The position numbers and the translations under genes are program-made. A stretch of DNA of 46,610 nt, taken from Pigoraptor vietnamica (taxonomy: Eukaryota > Opisthokonta > Filasterea). Where the stretch lies: assembly GCA_943704525.1 (NCBI GenBank), contig CALSCQ010001163.1, positions 1 to 46,610 of the forward strand, written 5' to 3'. Within the stretch, counting starts at the first letter, position 1. Every line of letters starts with the position of its first letter. The notes below the pieces were generated by a model. The model saw only the letters and a list, made by a program, of their open reading frames with translations, had not been told where the DNA came from and did no database searches. Below, piece by piece: positions 1 through 12,900 of the stretch.

Positions 1-924
1 GTTATCCAGGTGGAGACGGACAGTGTCTTGGTGTTGACGGACCCCCGCCATTGGTTTTGTATGGGTATGTATTGGGCCCCATAGTTAAGAGAATTGTTAT
101 AGGATTTCCCATACGTCAACGGTCCGCTGGCGCAGCTGCCGGCAATTTAGTTTCATCTGAGTCACTGGCAGAAGACTGGCATTGGCCCTGCATCGTCTAC
201 GTCGCACTCCCATTTGAGATCAGTGCTAGGTCGCATGCGCGCACGCGTGCCGGCGCACATCAGTACCCGGCCGGGCGGCCCCACCGCAGGGCCACACTGA
301 GATCCGGCCGGCGCACCGGGCCGGCGGCCTTCGACACGACCTTCCCAGGTGATGCAGATGCCGGCGCTGTCAACACTTCCACGCGCCAGTGGACACCGCC
401 TTCAGCTTGCCGCACACCGACAGACACGATACCGTCGGCCGTCCGTCCGTCCGTCCGTCAGGTCAGTGAGTGTCCAGACTTTTGCTCAAGGCCTAACCCT
501 CACTCTTATCGTGTCCCGGGATCGGCCGACGAAATCAATGTATTTGCACATTTTGAAAAGTTCACACCCAACTGACACCGTAACCCTCACTCTAGCTGCC
601 GTTTTGCCACGCCTCAGGTTACTCCATTGTGTACGTGCCCATTGTTCCCGCGCAGCGTGGGCTGCGTCCTCAGGGAGAACGTATTCAGTGGCTTTTTAAG
701 GAAGGTCGCCTTGACTCTGTCACAGTCTACGGCAGTCCGTGAGTGTCATCGTAGCATACGCCCGCGCCGTGTCAGTGTAGTGGGTGACTCGTCCCGTCGC
801 CGCCGCGCCTGCCGTGTGGTACTGCCGGCGCGCCGCCGTCCGCCAGTGATTCACGGAAGCGCCGGTCCGAGGCGGCGCAGTGGCGGTTTTGGACGGAGGG
901 CCGCAAACTGAAACCTCAGTGACA
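1..924. other. Upstream region, possible tail of a preceding gene
   Basis: No complete gene is visible. The first 80 or so bases have coding-like third positions in frame 1 (stop TAG at 82-84), and frame 3 is open from the left edge to base 575. Either could be the last exon of a gene lying mostly outside the window, and I cannot choose. The rest should hold the promoter and 5' leader of the giant secreted-protein gene that starts at 925. A short GTCC tetranucleotide run lies near 443-460. The 13-base string TAACCCTCACTCT occurs twice, at 494-506 and 581-593. I see no TATA box. Confidence 0.3.
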
Positions 925-3900
925 ATGCCGTCGGCTCGAAGCATCAGTATGCGCGCGGCTGCAACCTCCACGGCGGACGCCGTGCGCGCGTGCGTCGTCG
1001 CCGTTGTCGTTCTCTTGCTGTTGGGCACCTCGGAAGTGCGTGCGGCGCGCGATGAACCTCCGTACGACAGCGTTTTCGAGACGGCCAAGAGCTGCAATGC
1101 GGGCGACAACATCAAGGACTACATCGCGATAATCGCCATGGAGAGCCAGTATAGGGCGGTGTGGTACGACACGGCGGAGGAGCGTTCCAACCTGCAGTGC
1201 GTCGGCAACAACATCTTCTCCAATTTTCGGCCCGGAAACGGCTTTTTGACGCCCGTTATAGCGTACCCCGAGTCCATTGGGGGCTTCTCGTACCACGGAG
1301 GCCTGCGCCTCATGATGCCCGGCGGACACGACTCCGGCGATTATTCGAACGTGGAGCCGATGTTCAAGTACATCTCGGGGATCATTGTGGGCAACGACGA
1401 CTACGGCCCGATCGAGAAGTGGGGGGTGGGTCGCTCGGCAACGCTGTGCGTCGCTCGTACGTCGCTTACTTACGGGTCTCCACTAACACACTATTCACGC
1501 CCCAGCTTTGCGTAACGTATTTCACCTGGGCCGTCTTGACCGAAAACGGCGCCTCTACAGTCGGGAATCCGCCGTCGAGCGATGTCTCTCTTCAGCGAGG
1601 GTTTGCAACTTTCGTCTTTACGCACAAGGACTCGTGCGACTACCCGACGGGCAAGTGGAACATCCATGTCCCCGTGTACCGCGTAGACCCTCCTCGCATC
1701 CTCACAGGGCTCAAGATGGGGTGGATTGACAACAGCGTGCTTGGGTTCGGCGTGACCGTGGAAAGCGCCGGTGGGTTGCCGTGGCCTGACTGATTGCCGG
1801 CGTTACTAGTGCAATACCGTACACTGGGGGGGCACGCTCACGCACGCGCGGGCACACACTCACACACACTGGTGCTGACTGGGGGCACGCTCACACACAC
1901 TGACACTGCACATTACACCGGTCATGCCTTTAGCATTCGGCAGGAATGTAATCGTCACAGCTTCGTTTTGTCCATTCGGAATTGGCTTAGTGACTAATAC
2001 GGCCTCAACCTGCATTGCGGTGGGGTTTGGAGTGCAACGGTGTTTGACGCACTGATCATTCAGTTATCATGGCGCAGACTTTTCGTGCATTGGACCTGGA
2101 AACCCAACGACGTGCGTCGACCAACCGTGCGCCAGCTACACGACATGCGTTAAGAAGGGGAGCACAGTGGGCGTCTGCACGTGCCCTCCTGGCACCACGC
2201 TGGACCTCAACACCGCCCGCAGCTCGAATTACATACAGTGCCTCGGTACGTTATTGTGTGTGTTGCGTACTCTGACTTTTGTGCGAAAAGTATCGGTGTC
2301 TGACGTAGTTACGGATGACTATTATAGGTGCGCTGCATGCCAGTGTGCGTGTGTAGTGTGTGTGCGTGTGTAGTGTGTGTGTGTGTGTGTGTGCGTGTGT
2401 GTGTGTGTGCGCGCGCGTGTGTGTGTGTGTGCGTGTGTGTGTGTGTGCGTGTGTGTGTGTGTGTTTTTGTGTGTCTGTGTGTCTGTGTGTGTCTGTGTGC
2501 ATGCCGTGTGTACATGTAATGCATGCCGGTGCGTGCTTGTGTATGACGCGCACGAGTGTGCACATGCGTGCAAAATGTGGCCGGCACCCCTCCTCATATA
2601 ATGAGCTGACCTACTGTGCGTCCGCCACAGACTTCGACGAGTGCTCAGTGGACCGCGGGTCGTGGAGTGGCGGTTGTCAAGGCGACAAGCTCGGTAACTG
2701 CCACAACGTGGACGGTCGCTATGATCAGCGGGGCTTCTACTGCGACTGCCCCGAGTTCTTCACTTCGCCGGACGGCGGCATTCACTGCTTTAGTGGGTGG
2801 TGCATGTCATGCGAGGGAGACGAATGTGGTTTTGTGTGTGTGTGTGTGTGCGTGTGTGTGTGTGTGTGTGCGTGTGTGCGCGTGTGTGTGTGTGTGTGTG
2901 CGCCTGTGTGTGTGTGTGCTTGGGGGAGAGAGAGAGAAGAATACTGCCGACCATATCTCTTTCAATGGCGCAAGCCGGTGCTTCAGTCTTTATAGTACGA
3001 AAGCGGCGGATAGATGCGCGCTCATCCGCACTCGCACACACTCAGCCCACCACGCGTGCGCCCTGTTGCATTGGGCCGTGAATGCCGAGTTCTGCAACAT
3101 GTGCGTGTAACTGTCTCACATAACGAAACGGCGCAGATGTCATGGAGTGCCAGGTGATCAAACCCTTGGTTGGGACACCAATTTCCGTGGGCGGTACCGA
3201 CTACCTATACGGTGTCGTGGCGTTCCAGTACTGCGGGCAGCAATCGGACTGCATCGAGTATTCCGGCAATGATCCCGGCTACAAGTGCATCTGTCGCGAG
3301 GGGTACAAGGCAAACGGCGTGCAGACGAAGGCGGGGCTGGGCGGCTCAGGTTTCGGCTACGTGGACACGCCCGTGTGCGGTGAGATGGCTGTTGTTCTTT
3401 CGCTTTGGCTAGTTTTCATTTAGGGTAACGCACGCATTCATTGACCGGACCACACTCACGCACGTGAACTCGCACGAAATGAATACGCACACCATTATAC
3501 ACACGCACTCACGCGCACACAACACGAATCACATACAACACCGCAAATCGTCACAAACACACCACACACACACACACACACACGTACACACGCTCGCGCG
3601 CGCCCACGCGCATACACGTACAAACACGAACGTGTGTTCAGTTTGACATCCTTTCCATTCTTTTACGCGGATGAGCGCATGCGTCGTCGCCGTGCGCGCA
3701 TCACTGACCTTAGTTGTCCAACCCCTCCCTTCTTGCGCTCACCCGCAGTGGTCGATCCGGACCAGAACGTATTCCCCATCACCAACGTGAGGATATCGGA
3801 TTTCTACCGCGGCAAAGCGAACCCTTCGTTGCGCACGCCCATCGTGCCCTCTGATTGGCGCGCGCTGGGCAGCTTGACGGCGGCAAAGACGACCGGCAAC

Positions 3901-6900
3901 TCTTACCAGTACCGCGATGGTCTTCTCTCCGATATTCAGTCGGCGCGTTATAACGCCACAGAGGGCGCCGTGTACGTGCGCACGGCCTTGTTCAGGGTCG
4001 AGTTCGACTTAAACGTGCCTACGAGCGCGGCCGGCAAACGAAGTGGGAAAACAGATGGGCCGCGATTGATGTCTGTGATGTTGTTCTGCGGTGGCATCGC
4101 TGCAATGACCGCAGCGTTGTAACGTTCTGTTACCGACGTTTGGCATTTTCCCATTCCCCGCAGACTTCAAAGCGGACCCGGAGCGTTGCACCATGTCGGT
4201 GGCCTTGTCCGACGATCTTTTTCAGTCAATCCCATCCATCTTCGCCTCCGCCCGCGACGCCGACGCTGGCAACGTGGTCAAGTTGACGTTCGACATCGAT
4301 TTGGGCGGCATGCGCCTCCCTCCCAGCGACGCCGAGTATCGCTTAGAACTGCGCATTACGTGCAACGTCCCATCACTTGGCATTGGCTCCGGAATGTACG
4401 CCAGGTGCGTACACGCGACATGAGTGTACATGTGCTGCCGTCTGTTGCGCGGGCCTGAGTGGTCTGTGTGCCCGCGTCTGTTCTCCCCTGCGATGGTGGC
4501 GCTGTGTGTGTGTATCCCTCGCGGTCCTGTTGGTAGCTGTGAAGGTGCAATGCATGCGCGTTTGTTGCGCTGATGTGCGCCTTCGTGCACTCGCTCGTGA
4601 AATTGTCCACACGGCAGCCACTGACTCTGTTCTTTACCCCAAAATTTGCGTTGCCTGTCGCAGGGACATCGACCTCAAAAAGATCCCCGTGTTTTACGCG
4701 ACCATGGCGCCGTCGTTTGGCTCCCCCGCGGCCGCTCTCAGCGTCGCACAGCGCGTGTTTCCGCGGGGCACGAAAGCGGTCACGATCACGTGGTCGGGAT
4801 GGGCGGTGCACGCGCGACAGAAGGCGATAGGGTCGGCCTCCACGTGTCCCACGGGCGAGCGCGTGAAGCTCACCGTCGTGCCTTACAACGGCGCGGCACC
4901 GGACGAAGCGTCGAAGATCGTGCGCGACTATCTCTGTCTGGGTCAGTCGTACGACGTCGCGGCGAAGGACGGCTATGCGTACACGGCGCTGCTCGAGGTG
5001 ACTGACGCGAACGACAAGATGGTCAACGTACAGACGCAGTTTTCCGTGGGGCCGCCGGACCCCGTCCCCTCCGTCCCCGGCGCCTTCCTCTGCGACGGCA
5101 AGAGCGGCCCTCGCTCGCAGCCGTATTCAAAGTGCGCGCCGAAATACGTCGACTTCACGGGTGCCATGTATCAGGCAACGGACAACCTCAAGGACCATAT
5201 CGGGACCGTCCAGGCCAATTTGACCCTGAATGGCGGAGACGCGCCCCTGTGGTCCTCGACCTATGTGTCGGTGGGCAACAGCTACAAGCCGGCCGTCCGC
5301 GTTTCGCCGGTCAGTCGCACGTCGTACTCTTTTGAGGATTTTCAGATTTTCGGCGACGACGTTCGCAACACGGTGCCGATCACCAGCTTCTACGCGACGC
5401 ACAGGGCGTGCAACTCGGGGAATGGCTGTGCAACGGCGTATGCGGCGCCCGTCATTCTCGAGACGACCAATCCGCTGGTCGCTGCGCAGGGGCTGTTGTT
5501 CACATACGCCGGTTCGGCCGCGCCCTCTTTCTCGCTGGTGGCGGATGGCGTGGCACAGGTGCAGTTCTGGGCGATCTCGAAGGCGGTGCCCGCCGGTTCG
5601 GCGATTACCGTTGACGTTGGGGCGGTGATTGACGCGACGGGTGTTGCAACCAACAAGCCGACACTGCGACGGGCGCTTTTCAAGGACTGTGTGCGCATGC
5701 CTCCTGCTGGTGGGTTGTTGTGTGCGTGCCGTAGCTAGCACTTGCGGGGGGGCTGTATCTAGCACGAATTTGTAACTATGGCGTGCTTGTGCGTGTGTGT
5801 GTGTGGGCATTGTCTTGCCTGTGTTGCTGTGGAGGAGATGAAGGGAGGAGGGTGAGGAGAGAGTGTGTGCGAGAGGGGAATGCAGAGTCCACGTACACTG
5901 TCGCTTAATAGAACGACTCTATGCAGACAACAAGCCGTCGCTGTGGTTCCCCTTCGACGACGGTGCGGATGTTCAGGTCAGCGACATTATGTCGGCGAAT
6001 CTCCAGACTATCCGCGCGCCCGGCAGCCCCATTCTCTTCGATTGGGTGGATCTCGGCCCTCCCCCGCGCCCGGTGGCGATTGTCGATTGCAGCGTCGCTC
6101 AGGACGCGCCCGTGTTCTCGTCGACGAACACGTTCTCTGAGGCGAATGGTGCCACCGTCGTGCTCACTCTTGCAAACCCAGCCGCGGCGATTTTCGCTGG
6201 AAGTGAGTGCCAGACTGCCAACCCGTAACGCCTGTTTCGCTCTTCTATCTACTTGGTGTCTGTTTGCGCGCAATATAACAGCCGGCCGGGCATGCGGCAG
6301 CACTGCAATTGTGCTCACCCCTCGCTTCAACGCAGCCACCCCGTATGTCCTGACTATTCTCGGCGAGACGGCAGACGTGTCGGTGTCGCAGGGCAACGGC
6401 GCGTTCGTCGTGACTGTATCGTCCCCCTTTGGGTTCACGTGTGCGCTACCCCCGCACACATTGCGCGCCACCGAGCTCGTCGTGATGGTGTCTCCGGTCA
6501 CCAGCAGCGGCAACGGGAACAAGGTGACTGTGACTGCGTTCCTGCGGTGGCCTTCGCCGGTGTTGTGCGGGGCACCTGTCGACCGCCCTTACAATGGCCG
6601 CGACAAGCCGATCGCCGTGAGCGTGCGCTTTGGATCCGTCGCTGGTGTGCGTGCGTATCCGCGCGTGATGGTGGCGGCGGGCGCGGACGGGACAGTAACG
6701 GACCGAATGCTGCTTTCCGGTGGGTTCGTTATGCCTTATTTGGTGTGGGAACGGCATTAGTGTGTCCATTTGGAGAACGTTGTGCCTCTTCCTCTGTCCC
6801 TAATCCGCTTTCGCCTTGAGTGGTCGTGTGTTCCCCGTTTGTTAACAGAACGTCGGCTTCTTTCCTCGCAGAGCCCGTGCTTTACGTTGCGCCCTTCCGC

Positions 6901-9900
6901 TCGCTGCCACGTGATTGGACGCCCACATGGGGCACTGGTACTCTGAGCGCTCCGCTGGCCGCGCAACTGACGGACCGAACGGGTATGAGCGCAGTCGCGG
7001 CGACCTTTGCCGGCGACGCCAACGGAGGGGTCGTCACTCTGACTCACCTGCGTGCTCTATCGGCCACCTTCACCGTATCGGCGTGGATACACACGAGTGG
7101 CGCCGCGAGTGCCCAGTGCATTCTCCGTGGGTTCCTGCGTGTCGCTCCGTCTGTGTTGTGTGCATGCGGTGCAGTGCCCAAGGCGTCGGCTCTTGTTGCC
7201 TCTCCAATATTAATGCGCTCTCTACGTGGCTTGCCCACGGCAGACAGTGTTGTCGGCGATGTGTAGCGTAACTGTGCGATCTCGAAGTGTTGCTGTCCCT
7301 TCACGTGCTGCCCTTTGTGCGCATCAACGTCACTACCGCCGTTTCACACCCTCACTTTAACCAACCCTCCCGCAGAGATGACGACTGCGTCGTGCACCCT
7401 TCGGCTCTGCGTCGACAGGGCGCCAATGCCAGGCGATGTCGCTGACCAGATGCGCTACACGGCGCTCGCCTTCGCCTTCGATTGCGGCACTCCCTCGACG
7501 AAGGGATCCGCGGGCTTCGTGGGTCCGAACGTGGCGGACGGCGCGTGGCATCACGTGACCTTCGTTCGCAATGGGAATGCGACGGCGGCGTACATTGACG
7601 GGCGCTCTGTTCCTGCGCGCGGGAATTCGACGATCGCGGGCCTTGTTGCGCCGCAAACGCTCGCGCAGGTATCGCTGGGGGCGAATTTCGTCGGTTCCAT
7701 CGACGAAGTGTTTGTGCTTCCGTATGCAATCGACAATGCGGGCGCGCAGAAAATGGCCGGTGGGTTCCCACTTGCTTGCGGCTGTTGAGAATAGCATTGG
7801 GAGTTCCCGCAAATTCCCTGCAACCTCTAGAATAGTGTATCGTATTCTCTGACCGCGCGTGTGTGTGCAAGGGGTGTGCGTGTGTGTGCGTGTGTGTGCG
7901 TGTTTGCGTGTGTATATGTGTGTGTGTGCGCGCGCGTGTGTGTGTGTGCGTATGTGTGTGCGTGCATGCGTGTGCGTGCATGCGTCTGCGTGCATGCGCG
8001 CGCGTGCGTGTGTGTGTAATGTGAGTGCTTGTAATGGAGCACACGTGTTTGTCGTGTGTAAATTAACTTCGTGTGTATATTGGTGTGCATTTCGGGCGCA
8101 GATATTACCCAGGACTGCACAAGGGACGTATACATTGCGACCGCAACGACGCCCAACTTGAATACACGGTGGGTGCAGCCTTCACACACACACACACACA
8201 CACGCACGCACGCACGCACACAGGGACGCACGCACGCACACAGGTACGCACCCGTGCATACACGCATATTTATGCACACAAGCATAGACTACGCACACAC
8301 ACACGCACGCCCCCACAACCAACACCAACACTACACACAGCTAAATGTGCATGCACACCGGAGGGTATTGGTGCGTTTCGCAACAGCACTATAACCATCA
8401 ATTGACCATTTCTTCCTCTGTCTCTGCCTCGCAGCGATTTGTTGAGGATCACGACGACTGCAACTTCCGCCGCCGCAAACGTCGGGTCCCTGTCAGCGGT
8501 CTACACCTCCGATCGTACGCCTCCGACGCCGGGCGTCGTGCGCGAGGGCCACCCGCAAGTGGACGCGGACTTCGTTGGTGCGGGAGCGCCCATCGCCGTG
8601 TACTGGTCGCCCTTTGAAGAGGAAGACAGCGCCGTCGCCGGATACGAAGTCGGCTACGGGACGGCCTGCAGTGTGGACCGTGTGAAGACGTGGACGCACG
8701 TGGGCCTGACTGTCGGATGGTCGCTGCCCCAGTGGCCGTCGGACATGGACCCAAAGTCGCGCCTCATTTTCGCAGTGCGCGCGACGAACACCGCTGGGCT
8801 CTCTACCATCGCGTGTTCCAATGGGGTGGGCATGCAATCGTCGCTGCTGTTTAGCCCGTGTTCGTATCGCATGGCGCGTGTGTGCATCTATCGCGCGCTC
8901 TATCGCTTGTGCGTGCCTCTGCCACGCGATCCGCTGTTAAGGCACCATCGAAGTGTGTATCCTCCACTCCACACTCTGTGCTGTGAAATAATTGCGTGTG
9001 CGCTGAAGTGCGGCCTCAAAGTCTGACCTCTTCGTTCTCTGCGCAGATTTCCTTCGACGAGAGCGCGCCCTCCCTCAGCGTCACGATCGACCGCGCGTGG
9101 ACGCTCGACGGCACCAACGCATGGGGATCGGACCACGTTACCGAGATTACATTCCGATGGGTGGCGACGGACAACGACGGCATCTCGCACATTGAGGTGT
9201 CGGTCACCGGCGCCGAACTCGACCAGACGTCGTTCAAGTACCTCGTGGGTGACTCTCTTACGATCCCCCTCAACGGCAAGGTCCGCAACGGGCAGACGGT
9301 GTCGTTCTCCGTCGTCGCCTACGACGTGTCGATGCAGTCTGCGCGCGTGAACGGCCGCCTTACGCTCGACTCGACCGCCCCGGATGTCCAGCAGGCGCTG
9401 CAGAGCGAAGCGGCGACGCCGTTCAACACAACCGACGACTGCAATATCGTGGTCACGTGGCTATTTGCAGAGGACGACCCAAACGGACTCGCGAGGTGCG
9501 CAGCTGTCGCAAATACCATCCACGCGTGTGCCGATGTCGTTTCGCCCCCACCCTGTGCGCGTACCACTGATGTTTCGTGCTGCCATAGTTTGTGCACGCG
9601 CTCCCCATCCTTGTTTCCACCCAGTCGACCCCTCGCGCTCATTCCGCTTGCGCTGGATTGATGGCAATGCGCTTACCTCTCTGTGCGCCTTCGTCCCCGC
9701 AGGACGGTGTGGTCGGTGGCGCCCGGTCGCAACGATCACCAGCGCGGCCTCAAAGACCCTCTCCGCGCCGCAATGTTCCCCGTCAACGCACCGGCGGGCA
9801 ATGGCTCGGCGCACCTCACCATCGGCCGCGCGGGGCTGAAGGGCCTCCTGGACGGTCGACCGGCGTACGTAACACTGCGCGCCTACAACTTTGCGGGCCG

Positions 9901-12900
9901 TTACACCGAGACGCAGGCGGCTGTGATGGTCGACTGCACGCCACCGGTGGTTGGGCGCGCATACGAGACGGTGGGAACTGGCGCCGCTGCCCTTCGCCGC
10001 GACGCGCGCGTGCAGAACTCCCTCGATTCGATCATCGTGGCGGTGCCCGGCTTCGTGGATCCCCACACGACCGTGCTGGACTACGACGTCAGCGTGCTGG
10101 ACGACGGCGGACACGTCGTCTCGGAGTCGCTTGCAGTGCGCCCGACGGCTGCGGTGGGTGGTGTGCCGTGGATCGAGGCAACGGGCCTCTCGCTCGCTGT
10201 GAAGAAGACGTACCGCGTTCGCGTGCGTGCGTACAACCGCGTGAGAGGATATGCCGAAGTGACGACGAACGGCGTGGTCCCCCTGCCTGGGACGTCCTTC
10301 GACATCGCAACGATTGCCTTTGTGCCCGCGCGAAACGGCCGCACGCGCGACGCCTTCGTGTATCAGCCGTCTGCAACGCATGTCACCGTGAAGTGGTCGG
10401 GGTTCCCTGACGCCATCGTGACGCAATATCGGTGGGGCGTCGGCCCACTTGGCGCGGATCCAGTGACGATTGCGACCCTCCCCTCTCCGTCCGGACACGG
10501 CGGCCTGGCGTCGACGATTCTCCCTCCCACGTTCGCCGCGCCAGGCCTTTCCTACAAGGCTTGCGTGGTCGCGGACCTTGCGACGGGCGCGAGCGACTCA
10601 GCGAGCCCTGTGTGCACGACTGTCTCGCTGGTGGTGGACGTGACCCCCCCTCCGAACGGCACGTGCGCCTTTCAGCACCGTATCGACCCCAACGGCGGCT
10701 CAGTGTTCATGCGGGGCTCTGTGTCTGTGTCTGACGCCGAGTCGCCCCTGTACTCGATCGAGTGGCAGCTGGCGGGGGCGTCGGATGGAACGCAGCCGCT
10801 GTCGGGGTGGATCCATGTGCGGCTGAACGAGACGCAGGTGTGTGCGCGACCGCTGAGGACCGTTGGACCTAATGTGTGTCCTGCATGTGCGCCCTGTCTG
10901 GTTGCTTGGCCCCTTGAAGCAATTGTGAACACCGCAAAAGCTTACGCGCGAAGTGCGAGAAATTGCATGACTGTTTGCCTCCGTATATCTCACTCAACTT
11001 TCCAACGCCCGCGACTCAATCTGCGCAGTCGATCGAAAAGACAATCTCGCCCCTTCCCTTCGTTCTGTTTCCGACGCGGTCGCTCTTCATCAACGTTCGC
11101 GTGTGCAACTACGCGACGCTCTGCGCGACACGCACGGTTGCCTCCGTCCCCACCGGCGTGCCGGTGTTCTCCGCCCGCCTTCTTGACGTCAGCGACGCCG
11201 AGTGGAAGCGCCCTGGTCGCGGGAGTGACATCGAGGCCACCCGCTCACGTGACACGCTCTACGCTGCACTGTTGAACTGGCCCAAGCGGGACACGGACTC
11301 GGCGTGGTCCGTCTTGCTCAGGTGCGCCGTTACTCCCCTTGGGCTGTAGGGAATTGGCACACTGCCGACACATGCACGGGCACCCCGCATATGTTGGCAG
11401 CCACTTGACAGCTACTGACAACCGCTCTTAATGGCGCTCGCAGGGGCGACGTGGATGCCGTGATTTCGCAGGGCCTCCTCTCCGCCACTTCGGACACAAT
11501 CGTCGCCAGTGGCCTCCGCCTTGCCCAGGGGCGCCGTTACTACGTGTGCCTCTCAGGCGGCCGCTGCACCAACGGCGTAACGGCTGACTACGATCCACCT
11601 GTGGCCGGCATTGTGCGGGACGGCGCGCTGCGTGGCGCGGACGCCGACTTCACCTCATCGCTCGACCACATTGCTGCGAACTGGGACGACTTTGACGACG
11701 TCCCGAACGCTGCCGACGCCGTCGAATTCCGTTCGGGCATTCTCGGTTACGCCATTGCTGCCGGTGGGTGTTTGTGTGGAGCGCTGCGTGTGGGGAGGTG
11801 CGCGCCGGCGATTGCACTCCGTTTCTACTTGTGACGCTCGTTCTGACTGTGTAATATTCTGTTGGCCTGCACTGGCTCCTTTCGATTTCGGGCAATCGCC
11901 GAGCGCCATGATCATTTCTGTCCGTCTTGCACTCGCCGCGCATCGGTGACACTGTCTGCTTGTGTTTGTGCGTGGCCGAACGTACGTCCCATTTGTGTGT
12001 TTGACTTTGGCTCTCGTGTGCAGGCTTCTACCCCGGAGGCACGGAGCTCTTCGATTTCTGGAGTGTCGGGAGTAGCACTTCGGCGCTCCGACAGAACGTT
12101 TCTTTGGTGACCGGAACCACGTACTACATCACGGTGAGGCACCGTTCGCATCCTCTCGGCTTGGTTTGGTTATTACGATACCGTCCAATATGCATACACG
12201 ACGGACATTGATATCCAGCCTTACAGTACTCGGCAGTGTCCTTTGCGTGCGTGTGTTGGTGTGCGCATCAACCCCTCAAGCTTCCCAATCGCAGGTGCGC
12301 GCATTTGACCTCGTCGGCAACGTCGGTTACGGTTACGCGAACGGCATCACCGTGGATGCAACCCCCCCTACATCCCCCGACACTTACGCCGTTCTCCTGG
12401 ACGCCGTTGGGACGGTCGATGGCGTGCTCATTCTCGCCTCAAACCGGGAGATTGTCGCGCGGTGGCCCTCGATCGTGGATGACGAGAGCGGCGTTGCGTA
12501 CGTTACGGTGGCCGTCGGCAGCCAGCCCGGCACCGGCGACATTGTTCCGCCTGTCGAGTACCGCGACGTGGATGAAGCGACGCTGAGCGGCCTCACCCTC
12601 TACGATGGCCACGACTACGAAGTCAGCGTGCTTGCTGTGAACGGTGCGGGGCTCTCTTTCCTGTTTCACTCGCAGCCTTTCCGCGTGGACGCCTCGCCGC
12701 CCCAGCCGCCGATGGTGTCGGACGGCGTCGATGCGTACAACGACATTGACTATCAGCAGACGTTTGCGTTTAGCGCTGCGTGGGTCCCTGCAGTGGATCA
12801 CCACTCTGGCATCGCGCGCTTCGAGTGCTTCCTGGGGAGTGCGAGTGGCGAGGACGATGTTGTGCCGGCCTTCTCCGTCGGCAACGCCACCTGTGAGTGC

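Noticed and set aside
2251-2597. Several Cys/Val or His/Thr repeat ORFs on both strands
   Set aside because: They are translations of TG/CA dinucleotide repeats inside introns of the giant gene.
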